From: Geofilum sp964396555
GTDB taxonomy: Bacteria; Bacteroidota; Bacteroidia; Bacteroidales; Marinilabiliaceae
NCBI GenBank assembly: GCA_964396555.1
Contig: CAYNFX010000084.1
Coordinates: 1 to 8,025 of the forward strand
Reading direction: 5' to 3'
Length of the DNA: 8,025 nucleotides
A program made the translations under genes and the position numbers. A model generated the notes under the pieces. It made no database searches, had not been told where the DNA came from, and saw only the letters and a list, made by a program, of their open reading frames with translations. Shown here in pieces: positions 1 through 7,212 of the stretch (position 1 is the first letter of the stretch; each line of letters begins with the position of its first letter).

Positions 1-1136
1 GGGAACTTGCCGACCTTGAGCTCATATCCGGCTTCTTTGGCTGCCTTTTCGGTATAACCAACAGAAGCAACTTCAGGACTTGTATATGTACATCCAGGTA
101 TATTATTGTAGTTGATAGGCTCAGGATTGTGTCCGGCAATCTTTTCAACACAGATGATACCTTCAGCAGAAGCAACGTGTGCAAGAGCCTGGCCGGGAAC
201 TATATCACCGATGGCATAGACACCTGGAACAGAGGTGCGGTAAAACTCGTCAACCTTGACTCGACCCTTCTCAACAACAACTCCTGCTTCCTCAAGTCCA
301 AGGTTTTCAATATTTGGAGTAATACCAACCGCTGAAAGCACAATATCGGTCTCGATTTGTTCTTCTTTGCCTTTTTTATTCCTGATAGTGACCTTGACTT
401 TAGCGCCAGATGTGTTAACTGATGTCACTTCCGATCCTGTCATTACATCAATACCGGCTTTCTTGAAAGAAGTAGCAAGTTGCTTTGATACATCCTCGTC
501 TTCGAGAGGAACTATGTTGTCAAGATATTCCACAAGGGTTACCTTGGTACCAATAGCATTATAGAAATATGCAAATTCGCTCCCTATAGCGCCTGATCCA
601 ACAACAACCATTGATGCGGGTTGTTTGTCAAGAGTCAAAGCCTGTCTGTAACCAATAATTTTTTTGCCATCCTGGGGCAGGTTAGGCAGTTCCCTGCTCC
701 TTGCACCTGTTGCAAGAATGATATTAGGAGCTTCGTAAGCAGTTTTCTTGCCATCTGTTCCTGTGACTTCAACCTTTTTATCTTTGGTAAGCTTGCCGGT
801 ACCCTGAATAACATCAATCTTGTTCTTCTTCAACAGGAACTGAACCCCCTTGCTCATTCCGCCAGCTACATCGCGGCTTCTTTTAATAATAGCAGGAAAG
901 TCGGGACTTGCCTGACCCTTTATGGTGATACCGTAGTCGGATGCATGGCTAAGATACTCGAAGACCTGTGCGCTCTTAAGCAAAGCCTTCGTCGGGATAC
1001 ATCCCCAGTTCAAACACACTCCCCCCAGTTCGGCTTTTTCAACGATAGCTGTCTTAAGACCCAGTTGGGAAGCTCTGATGGCGGTTACATATCCTCCGGG
1101 ACCACTCCCGATTACTATCAAGTCATATTTTTCCAT
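1..1136 (-). CDS. lpdA: Dihydrolipoyl dehydrogenase (E3), C-terminus cut by window edge
   Basis: This is the FAD-dependent E3 subunit that reoxidises dihydrolipoamide with NAD+ in 2-oxoacid dehydrogenase complexes or the glycine cleavage system (cytoplasm). The translation starts MEKYDLIVIGSGPGG. The FAD-binding GxGxxG covers residues 10-15. The redox-active disulfide is Cys41/Cys46 in GGVCLNWGCIPTKAL. The NAD-binding GSGAIGSE begins at residue 180. The second FAD contact, YAIGD, is at 307-311. The frame is open to the left edge after 378 codons. About 75-90 residues are missing, namely most of the dimerisation domain and the catalytic His-Glu pair. The start at 1136 is chosen because it places the FAD motif right at the N-terminus, as is usual in the family. 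No E1 or E2 gene is visible beside it, so the complex it serves cannot be told. The gene lies 70 bases downstream of the permease gene on the same strand, so co-transcription is possible. The family assignment is very secure. Confidence 0.97.
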   Translation of the reverse strand, partial: MEKYDLIVIGSGPGGYVTAIRASQLGLKTAIVEKAELGGVCLNWGCIPTKALLKSAQVFEYLSHASDYGITIKGQASPDFPAIIKRSRDVAGGMSKGVQFLLKKNKIDVIQGTGKLTKDKKVEVTGTDGKKTAYEAPNIILATGARSRELPNLPQDGKKIIGYRQALTLDKQPASMVVVGSGAIGSEFAYFYNAIGTKVTLVEYLDNIVPLEDEDVSKQLATSFKKAGIDVMTGSEVTSVNTSGAKVKVTIRNKKGKEEQIETDIVLSAVGITPNIENLGLEEAGVVVEKGRVKVDEFYRTSVPGVYAIGDIVPGQALAHVASAEGIICVEKIAGHNPEPINYNNIPGCTYTSPEVASVGYTEKAAKEAGYELKVGKF

Positions 1137-1186
1137 TACTATTGTATTTTGTGTTGATCAATTGGCTTTCATTTACGCGTATTTAA

Positions 1187-1194
1187 CAAACTTA
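1187..1194 (-). promoter_or_regulatory. Possible -7 element upstream of lpdA
   Basis: On the minus strand this reads TAAGTTTG, an exact match to the Bacteroidota -7 pattern TAnnTTTG, about 50 bases before the lpdA start. A -33 TTTG at the usual 19-20 base spacing is not present. The nearest TTG is only 13 bases away, inside the end of the permease gene. The element could give lpdA its own promoter, but an 8-base degenerate match in AT-rich DNA can arise by chance. Confidence 0.3.
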
Positions 1195-1206
1195 TGAAAA
1201 GAAAGT

Positions 1207-2061
1207 TCAAGGATTATTCTTTTTCATACCCAGTACATTTTTTAGTTTCGCGATCATCGTTTGTTCCTTAAGAGAGCGTCTCCTGCCACCTTTTACGGTG
1301 CTTAGCAGGAAGCTGTATGCTTCCATTCCTTCTATTTCGTCGAAGATAACCTTAAGTATTGCAAGTCCCGGAACAAACAGTATCATACCTGCAAGTCCCC
1401 AGACAAAGTTGCCTACAAACAGAGCTATAATAGTCATCAGGGGATTAAGAGATACCTGTGAACCTGTGATCCTGGGTGTAAGGAAATTGCCTTCTATTGT
1501 CTGGATAACATAGAAGGAAGCAAACACAGCAATGGGATACCACAGCGAATCGGTTGTAAGCAGTGCATAGGCAATAGGAAGAGTCGATCCAATAATGGGA
1601 CCCACATAAGGGATGACATTCAAAAAGCCGGCAAAAACCGCAAACAGTAGAGCATGTTTAATTCCAATAATCGAAAGTGCTGTGAAGTTTAACACTGAAA
1701 GTATTAATATCACAATAAAGGCACCCTTAATATATTTCTGTACCACAGTTCTTATATTGGCTATTGCCGTTGATACCTTAGCCTCATGTTCATTTGGAAA
1801 GGCTTTAAGGAAGAATTCNNNNNNNNNNNNNNNNNNNNNNNNNNNNNNNNNNNNNNNNNNNNNNNNNNNNNNNNNNNNNNNNNNNNNNNNNNNNNNNNNN
1901 NNNNNNNNNNNNNNNNNNGCCAGAAAACCTGAGATTAGTATTGGTACAAGGATTGATTTTGCCTGTTGCATTATTACAACAAGTAGAATCAGACCCAATA
2001 GTATCGTTGTAATTTTCAGATACCAGGGTATTACAAATTTTCTTTCAGGGGAGTTGCTCAT
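1207..2061 (-). CDS. AI-2E/PerM-family transporter (UPF0118), interrupted by an assembly gap
   Basis: This is an inner-membrane protein of the AI-2E transporter family (PF01594). Members have been linked to autoinducer-2 export or Na+/H+ antiport, and the substrate here is unknown. The first 47 residues hold a hydrophobic helix (LLGLILLVVI) and the segment SILVPILISGFL. After the gap, 203 residues carry the family hallmarks NVIPYVGPIIGSTLPI, NFLTPRITGSQVSLNPL and VWGLAGMILFVPGLAILKV, then a basic tail ending KKNNP. The start at 2061 (MSNSPERK) is preferred over upstream in-frame ATGs at 2103 and 2130. It gives the short polar leader usual for the family, and a good promoter match at 2079-2109 overlaps the longer versions. 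The visible 250 residues are well short of the usual 340-370. Most of the missing middle (second membrane helix and the large extramembrane segment) therefore lies in the run of N. The frame matches across the gap as drawn, which could be chance. A real disruption cannot be excluded. Confidence 0.9.
   Translation of the reverse strand: MSNSPERKFVIPWYLKITTILLGLILLVVIMQQAKSILVPILISGFLXXXXXXXXXXXXXXXXXXXXXXXXXXXXXXXXXXEFFLKAFPNEHEAKVSTAIANIRTVVQKYIKGAFIVILILSVLNFTALSIIGIKHALLFAVFAGFLNVIPYVGPIIGSTLPIAYALLTTDSLWYPIAVFASFYVIQTIEGNFLTPRITGSQVSLNPLMTIIALFVGNFVWGLAGMILFVPGLAILKVIFDEIEGMEAYSFLLSTVKGGRRRSLKEQTMIAKLKNVLGMKKNNP
1819..1918. other. Assembly gap (100 N)
   Basis: This is a run of exactly 100 N inside the permease gene, the conventional placeholder for a scaffold gap of unknown length. 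The flanking coding sequence on both sides belongs to one protein family in the right order, so the join itself looks correct. Confidence 0.98.
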
Positions 2062-2078
2062 ATAAGGTGGATTTGATA

Positions 2079-2109
2079 GAAATGTAATACATTTTGGCGA
2101 CATGGCAAA
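2079..2109 (-). promoter_or_regulatory. Bacteroidota-type promoter for the permease gene
   Basis: Read on the minus strand, TTTG (2109-2106) is followed after 19 bases by TACATTTC (2086-2079). This matches the Bacteroidota sigma pattern TTTG-N19/20-TAnnTTTG at all fixed positions except the last base. Transcription would begin about 10-15 bases before the ATG at 2061, which supports that start over the upstream ATGs. No Shine-Dalgarno sequence is seen before the ATG, as is common in this phylum. Confidence 0.5.
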
Positions 2110-2207
2110 GCCCTTTGGATGGTTTGTCAACAGGGAGTCAGATGCAGCTGTTTAAGTATAAAATTGTAAATTAGAATGCTATTGTGCCTCGTAAAGGCTA
2201 TATTTGC

Positions 2208-2289
2208 TAGTCTAACCTTAGTCCTGACGGACATATTTAACCTTGACCAATACAGCAGACTTTACATAGTCAGCCTTGCTAATCCTGAC
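2208..2289 (+). repeat. Imperfect direct repeat upstream of the sensor gene
   Basis: Two copies share the blocks TAGTC, CCTT and TCCTGAC in the same order, with slightly different internal spacing. Copy 1 spans 2208-2228 and copy 2 spans 2267-2289, about 60 bases apart. A further CCTTGACC lies between them at 2241-2248. Copy 2 ends six bases before a possible -7 element. This could be a regulator-binding region, but the blocks are short and the match may be coincidental. The rest of the intergenic stretch 2110-2356 is AT-rich, and I see no gene or RNA in it. Confidence 0.25.
2269..2289. promoter_or_regulatory. Candidate operator palindrome GTCAG-N11-CTGAC
   Basis: A perfect 5-base inverted repeat, GTCAG (2269-2273) and CTGAC (2285-2289), has half-site centres 16 bases apart. 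It lies directly upstream of the putative -7 element of the sensor gene. The layout would suit a dimeric DNA-binding protein, possibly the sensor's own AraC domain acting on its own promoter. This is a pattern only, with no family-level support. Confidence 0.25.
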
Positions 2290-2294
2290 CTTTT

Positions 2295-2302
2295 TAGGTT
2301 TG
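2295..2302 (+). promoter_or_regulatory. Possible -7 element for the sensor gene
   Basis: TAGGTTTG matches TAnnTTTG exactly and lies about 55 bases before the sensor ATG. The best upstream -33 candidate is a TTG at 2276-2278, 16 bases away, shorter than the usual 19-20. A weak -33 would fit a gene that is kept low or needs an activator. Confidence 0.35.
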
Positions 2303-2356
2303 TTTCAGACCTCTTTTTTTGCTTGCTTTTGGTATCACACACGAATCAGATAGGGT

Positions 2357-5300
2357 ATGTTGTTTTATAATCAATGGAAGATTGCTCTCTTCCTGTTCCT
2401 GATATCATCCTCCTGCTATACCACTGTTGAAGGTGCCAGGTTTGATGACAGGAATTTCTATAATATAAATGACATATACGGGATTTCATTCCGGGGGGCA
2501 AACTCCGTTGTTGAAGATGCAGATGGGTTTATCTGGGTTTCTTCAAAGACAGGGATACTCAGGTTGACCGAGCATGATCTCAGGTCATATGGACTTCCTT
2601 TCAAGACCCCTGATGCTATAACAATATCTCTTGTATATGGCAGTAGCGGGCTGTTTGCTTTTTCCAACAATGGCCAGTTTTTTAAGTATAACACCATACT
2701 CGACCGTTTTGATTTTTACCTGGATGTAAGGGATTATCTGGGTGACCGTCACTTACATATCAGGAGTGCCCTTGTTGATTCTGAGAATGTGTTGTACATC
2801 CCAACGTCTTCAGGACTTTATAGTTATGATCAAGACAGGGGATACGTGCTTGTAAGCGGGCAGATGCAGGATGCCGGTTATGTAGAATGGCAGGATGAGG
2901 ATCATTTCTTTTTTGCGACGGCTGAGGGTATTCATCTGATCAACAAACATAATTATGTGACCAAGACTTTCCCGTTTAAGGGACTCTCTGACAACTCCTC
3001 AATATCCAGAATGTACTATGATAGGGAGAAACAGAGATTGTGGACAGGGACGATAGCAGGTACTCTGATGTACCTTGATATAAAAAGAGGAGACATAAGA
3101 GTAGCAGTCAACAACCAACTTCCAAAGCAGCCTGTTCTGGCTGTGGAGGTCAGCAGCGATACTACGCTGCTGCTGGGCTTTGATGGTCAGGGACTGTGGG
3201 AGGTAAACAGGGAAACCACTGAAGTCTATAAAGTTTACAGGGAAGATGCAGACAACCCTCTTTCCCTTGATGGCAACGGAGTCTATGATATTTACCGTGC
3301 CAGTAATAACCGGGTTTGGGTTTGCACCTATAGCGGTGGACTCTCATTCTTTGGACAATCGGATGCCGGTGTTATGAGAATCAGGCACGTGGTCAACAAT
3401 CCCAACTCGCTAATCAACAATGTAATCAATGATATTTTTCAGGATGAGGACGGGAAAGTTTGGTTTGCCACCAACAACGGGCTCAGTCGCTGGGATCCCC
3501 ATACCAATGTCTGGCATAACTTTCTGAAAAGGGATAAGGAACAGGCCCTGATAATACTATCAGTATATGGTGACAGTCAGGGTAAAATATGGGCGGGCAC
3601 CTGGTCTGAAGGAGTCTATGTCTTTGACAGGCAATCAGGACGGCTACTTGAGCACTACTTCACTCCTGGAGATGGGAACCTTGATCTGGGGGATTTTATC
3701 TTTGATATACTAGAGGACAGTTCCAATGATTTGTGGATTGCCGGTGTTGTTGAGAGAGTACTTCGTTACGATAGGGCAAACAGGCATCTTGTTGAGTACA
3801 ATGAGGAACCGGTGTATGTACTCAAGGAACTCAATACAGAAGAGATGCTACTTGGCTGTACCTATGGACTGGTGAAGCTCAATAAGCAGACTCGTCAGAT
3901 GGAGAGGCTGATCAATGGATACATTATCAATGATATCCTTGTGGAAGATAGGAAGGTATGGTGTTGTACAAGTGGAGGCGGACTACTCAGCATAGACCTG
4001 AACACTCGTGAGGAGGTCCTTTATTCCGTTGATAATGGACTGCCTTCAAATTTTTTAAACAGTATTCTTAGGCTTGGAGATTATTTCTGGTTGGGAACAG
4101 AAAACGGCCTCTGCCGTTTTGATCCGGCTTCCGGACAGGTTACTACCTACTCTTCAATATTGAGGCTGTCGAACGCTTCTTTCAACCCTCGTGCAGCATT
4201 TGTACTGCAGGATGGGCGACTGATCTTCGGTACCAACCTTGGGGCTATTCTATTCAATCCAGATGAACTCAAACCTTCAGATGAACAGGGGGAAATCTTT
4301 CTGCAAAATATCTTCGTGGCAGGAAGGACCATCAGAGACAGTGAAGTCTATGATCTGGTGGTTCCGGTTGATAAACTTGAGAAACTGAATGTTGATTATA
4401 ATCAGACTGTTACTATAGAGATAGTGGCTAAGGGTACCATAGGACCTGAGACCAAGATCTCCTGGATGATTGAAGGCATGGATGAGCACTGGAGTGAGCC
4501 GTCGCTCAACCGGATGCTTACCTTTACTAACCTGCCCAGTGGAACTCATAATCTGAAGATAAGGCTGTTTAACAGCTCTCTGTCGCAGATCATTGATGAG
4601 CGCAGTTTGCTGCTCTCCGTAGATCCTCCCTTCTGGAGTACCTGGTGGTTTCTGACCTTTATTTTTGTTGGTGCTTCTGCCATAATTTTCTTTTCCGTGA
4701 GGTATCATATAAGTCTTTTGGAGAAACTTCACTCAGAGGAGAAAATCAACTATTTCGCTAATATGGCACACGAAATCAGGACTGCGCTTACCCTTATTAG
4801 TGGTCCTGTGGAAGAGCTGCGTAAGGAAGGCTCCTATACCGAAAGGGGAAAATACTATCTTGATCTGGCCAGTAGCCAGATCATGGGACTTCTGAAACTG
4901 GCGACCCGTCTTCTTGACTTCCAGAAGTTTGACAGAAAGAAGCACCAACTTAAGTATTCTAAGTTTGATGTTGTTAGCCTCATATTCCAGAGAATCAGCA
5001 TGTTTGAGACCTATGCCAGGAGTAATGATATTAGCCTGGATTTCCAGAGCAACATCGAATCATGTGAGGCTGTGGCTGATGTAGATCTTGTATCTCAGGT
5101 TTTCGACAACCTTATATCTAATGCAATAAAGTATTCTAGGAAGGGTGGAAAAGTTGAAATCCGGTTTACTGCTGAAAAAAGACAATGGGTGTTCAGTGTT
5201 AAGGATTATGGAATAGGCATCAGTGAAAAAGGGCAAAAACACCTTTTTAAAGAATTTTATCGCAGCGACAATGCTGTTAATTCCGAGATCCTTGGTTCAG

Positions 5301-6271
5301 GCATTGGCTTGTTGATGGTAAGGAATATTATTGAAAGGCACATGGGGAAGGTCTGGTTTGAGAGTCGTGAAAATATCGGATCTGAGTTTTTCGTCGAGAT
5401 GCCTTACCTCTTTGATATGGCCAAGGAGACTGCTGCTATGGATACAGTAGCGGCTCCTGAATCTCCCGCAGAAAGTATACTTGGCAGCTTTTCAGCAAAG
5501 GACAGTAGCATAGAACAGCATTCCAGCATCCTGGTAGTGGAGGATAATGACAAGCTGAGGAACTTCATGTATGCAGCACTAAGTTCCGAATTCACTGTAA
5601 GGACCATGGCTAACGGTAAGGAGGCATGGGATTATATAAAACAGGAATTGCCCGACCTGGTGATCTCTGATGTGCTTATGCCTGAAATGGACGGGTTTGA
5701 ATTGTGCCGTCTGATAAAATCAGGATATGAGACTTCTCACATCCCTGTAATACTGCTTACTGCCTTGTCGGAAAAATCCGACCAGATGCACGGTATTGGC
5801 CTCGGTGCTGATGCTTATGTGACAAAGCCTTTTGATATGACTTTGTTGATCAGGCAGATCAGTACAATTATTTCCAACAGAAACCTGATGAGGGAGAAGA
5901 TGTTGGATCCTGTTTCCGATGAGGATATCGAAAGTCCGCTGCTGGAGAACGACCTGAATGAGCAATTTGTCAGGAGGGCTATGCAGGTGGTAAGAGACAA
6001 CATGTCCAACCCTGAGTTTGGCAAGGACGATTTTGCAAGTCAGATGAATGTAAGCGGTTCCCTGCTTTATAAGAAGGTTAAAAGCCTTACAGGGCTTTCG
6101 CCAACAGACCTAATCAAGTCTGTGAGGATGAAGAAGGCAATGGAACTACTCAACACAAAGCGAAATACAATTACGGAAGTAAGCGAGATGTGCGGATTCT
6201 CCAGTGTGGCTTATTTCAGCACCGTATTTCGAAAACATTATGGAAAACCGCCATCAGAATTTCTCCTGTAG
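2357..6271 (+). CDS. Hybrid two-component system sensor/regulator (HTCS), 1304 aa
   Basis: This single protein combines a periplasmic sensor, a histidine kinase, a receiver and an AraC-type DNA-binding domain. In Bacteroidota such proteins sense polysaccharide-derived oligosaccharides and activate the matching utilisation genes. The order is: signal/anchor segment 1-26; two-component propeller repeats about 40-640, with recurring D-x-W-x-G-T-x-x-G-L-like blades (tryptophans at 60, 229, 321, 369, 412, 460, 535, 578); Y_Y_Y domain about 675-757; membrane helix about 763-781; HisKA with phospho-acceptor His805; HATPase with N-box Asn918/Asn922, G1 DYGIGI from 950 and G2 GSGIGL from 980; receiver with acidic pair Glu1062/Asp1063, phospho-acceptor Asp1105, Thr1135 and Lys1157; and AraC HTH about 1222-1304. 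The length suits the family and the gene looks intact. One oddity is that the H-box reads HEIRTALT, with Ala810 where Pro is usual. The ATG at 2357 is chosen because it opens directly onto the hydrophobic signal. Regulation of the esterase and GH3 genes downstream is inferred from position. Confidence 0.96.
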   Translation: MLFYNQWKIALFLFLISSSCYTTVEGARFDDRNFYNINDIYGISFRGANSVVEDADGFIWVSSKTGILRLTEHDLRSYGLPFKTPDAITISLVYGSSGLFAFSNNGQFFKYNTILDRFDFYLDVRDYLGDRHLHIRSALVDSENVLYIPTSSGLYSYDQDRGYVLVSGQMQDAGYVEWQDEDHFFFATAEGIHLINKHNYVTKTFPFKGLSDNSSISRMYYDREKQRLWTGTIAGTLMYLDIKRGDIRVAVNNQLPKQPVLAVEVSSDTTLLLGFDGQGLWEVNRETTEVYKVYREDADNPLSLDGNGVYDIYRASNNRVWVCTYSGGLSFFGQSDAGVMRIRHVVNNPNSLINNVINDIFQDEDGKVWFATNNGLSRWDPHTNVWHNFLKRDKEQALIILSVYGDSQGKIWAGTWSEGVYVFDRQSGRLLEHYFTPGDGNLDLGDFIFDILEDSSNDLWIAGVVERVLRYDRANRHLVEYNEEPVYVLKELNTEEMLLGCTYGLVKLNKQTRQMERLINGYIINDILVEDRKVWCCTSGGGLLSIDLNTREEVLYSVDNGLPSNFLNSILRLGDYFWLGTENGLCRFDPASGQVTTYSSILRLSNASFNPRAAFVLQDGRLIFGTNLGAILFNPDELKPSDEQGEIFLQNIFVAGRTIRDSEVYDLVVPVDKLEKLNVDYNQTVTIEIVAKGTIGPETKISWMIEGMDEHWSEPSLNRMLTFTNLPSGTHNLKIRLFNSSLSQIIDERSLLLSVDPPFWSTWWFLTFIFVGASAIIFFSVRYHISLLEKLHSEEKINYFANMAHEIRTALTLISGPVEELRKEGSYTERGKYYLDLASSQIMGLLKLATRLLDFQKFDRKKHQLKYSKFDVVSLIFQRISMFETYARSNDISLDFQSNIESCEAVADVDLVSQVFDNLISNAIKYSRKGGKVEIRFTAEKRQWVFSVKDYGIGISEKGQKHLFKEFYRSDNAVNSEILGSGIGLLMVRNIIERHMGKVWFESRENIGSEFFVEMPYLFDMAKETAAMDTVAAPESPAESILGSFSAKDSSIEQHSSILVVEDNDKLRNFMYAALSSEFTVRTMANGKEAWDYIKQELPDLVISDVLMPEMDGFELCRLIKSGYETSHIPVILLTALSEKSDQMHGIGLGADAYVTKPFDMTLLIRQISTIISNRNLMREKMLDPVSDEDIESPLLENDLNEQFVRRAMQVVRDNMSNPEFGKDDFASQMNVSGSLLYKKVKSLTGLSPTDLIKSVRMKKAMELLNTKRNTITEVSEMCGFSSVAYFSTVFRKHYGKPPSEFLL

Positions 6272-6305
6272 TTTGAATTATCCTTAAATTAGCGGTACAA
6301 ATATT

Positions 6306-6321
6306 AAAAAATACCTTTTTT
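6306..6321 (+). repeat. A6-TACC-T6 inverted repeat abutting the esterase start
   Basis: Six A, TACC, then six T end at the base before the esterase ATG. The RNA could form only a weak A-U hairpin, so a terminator is unlikely. It may simply be the A/T-rich initiation region typical of the phylum. The 50-base gap between the sensor and the esterase shows no convincing promoter or GC-rich terminator stem, so read-through from the sensor gene is possible. Confidence 0.3.
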
Positions 6322-7167
6322 ATGAAAAGATCTTTAGTATTGCCTGTACTGCTGATGTTTATGGCACAATTTGCCTGGTCCGGACAATTTCTGGATAAGG
6401 CTTCTGAGGGATTTGATGTGTACAATCCTGACATACCTGCGGGAAAAGTTGAACTTGTAAGCTACTTTTCAACTACTGTTGATACTGTAAGACAAGTTAG
6501 AATTTATACACCTCCTGGTTATTCAAAGGAATTAAGTTACCCGGTACTGTATCTTCTTCATGGAATTGGAGGTGACGAGAGTGAATGGTATAACAATGGA
6601 GTACCTCACATTATCTTCGACAACCTGATTGCCCAGGGCAAGATGCAGCCTATGATTGTTGTATTACCCAATGGACGTGCAAAGAAGAATGACCGTGCTG
6701 GGGGTAATATCTATGGCCCAGAAATGATGCAGGCCTTTGCAACTTTTGAAAAGGATTTACTAAATGATTTGATCCCTTTTGTAGAAAAGGAATACTCAGT
6801 TATTAAGGATCGTGAGAGTCGTGCAATAGCAGGTTTATCAATGGGAGGTGGACAGTCACTCAACTTTGGACTGGGTAATCTTGAGGTCTTCTCTTGGGTA
6901 GGCGGATTTTCTTCTGCTCCCAATACCAAGGCTCCTGAACAGCTTGTGCCGGATCCTGCCAAGGCTACCAATATGCTAAACCTGCTTTATATCTCTTGTG
7001 GAGATGCCGACAATCTTATCAGTTTCAGCAGCCGCACTCACGAGTACCTGGAAAAGAATAGCGTTCCTCATATTTATCGCGTAATACCCGGTGGAAAGCA
7101 CGATTTCGAGGTATGGAAAGATGACCTGTACCATTATGTACAGCTTATTTTTAAGAGTCGTGATTAA
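6322..7167 (+). CDS. Secreted CE1 carbohydrate esterase, probable feruloyl esterase
   Basis: This is an alpha/beta-hydrolase of the esterase D / CE1 type (PF00756), 281 residues. CE1 enzymes remove ferulic or acetyl groups from xylan side chains. An N-terminal signal (MKRSLVLPVLLMFMAQFAWS, cleavage near 20) with no lipobox cysteine predicts a periplasmic or secreted enzyme. The oxyanion-loop region YLLHGIGGDESEW is at about residues 75-87. The nucleophile is Ser173 in GLSMGGG. The acid is probably Asp230 in CGDADNLI, and the base is His260 in GGKHDFEVW. The pattern DNLIAQGKMQPMIVVLPNG and the spacing of the triad closely resemble the feruloyl esterase domain of Clostridium thermocellum XynZ (recalled, not aligned here). 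No carbohydrate-binding module is attached. It lies 50 bases after the sensor and 45 bases before the GH3 gene, so it probably belongs to the same regulon. Acetyl-xylan esterase or a general esterase is the main alternative, because substrate within CE1 cannot be read from motifs alone. Confidence 0.88.
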   Translation: MKRSLVLPVLLMFMAQFAWSGQFLDKASEGFDVYNPDIPAGKVELVSYFSTTVDTVRQVRIYTPPGYSKELSYPVLYLLHGIGGDESEWYNNGVPHIIFDNLIAQGKMQPMIVVLPNGRAKKNDRAGGNIYGPEMMQAFATFEKDLLNDLIPFVEKEYSVIKDRESRAIAGLSMGGGQSLNFGLGNLEVFSWVGGFSSAPNTKAPEQLVPDPAKATNMLNLLYISCGDADNLISFSSRTHEYLEKNSVPHIYRVIPGGKHDFEVWKDDLYHYVQLIFKSRD

Positions 7168-7190
7168 TCCATTAGTGTTTTTATAAGTCT

Positions 7191-7212
7191 AAAAAAAATA
7201 GAAGAAAAAAGA
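7191..7212 (+). promoter_or_regulatory. A-rich translation initiation region of the GH3 gene
   Basis: The 22 bases before the ATG are almost all A with a few G and one T, and contain no clear Shine-Dalgarno core. A-rich leaders of this kind are typical of Bacteroidota start sites and support the start at 7213. The 45-base gap after the esterase contains no convincing terminator, which supports co-transcription. Confidence 0.4.

Noticed and set aside
621..1157. 178-codon plus-strand open frame
   Set aside because: It lies antisense to lpdA, whose minus-strand translation carries clear family motifs throughout, and the plus-strand product has no recognisable domain.
1813..1818. GAATTC (EcoRI site) directly at the gap edge, as a possible cloning junction
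   Set aside because: The bases encode the permease sequence naturally (E-F-F), and a 6-base site next to a gap is easily chance.
1613..2065. 150-codon plus-strand open frame across the gap
   Set aside because: It is antisense to the permease gene and includes the run of N. The minus-strand reading has the family motifs.
2176..2370. 64-codon hydrophobic plus-strand frame in the divergent intergenic region
   Set aside because: It overlaps the HTCS start, has no recognisable motif and covers the likely promoter region. The hydrophobicity follows from the T-rich sequence.
4277..4732. 151-codon minus-strand open frame
   Set aside because: It lies wholly inside the HTCS gene, antisense to the Y_Y_Y domain and membrane helix, and has no domain of its own.
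7178..7197. AT-only inverted repeat after the esterase gene, as a terminator
   Set aside because: The possible stem is only T/A pairs with no GC, too weak for an intrinsic terminator, and the GH3 gene follows within 45 bases.
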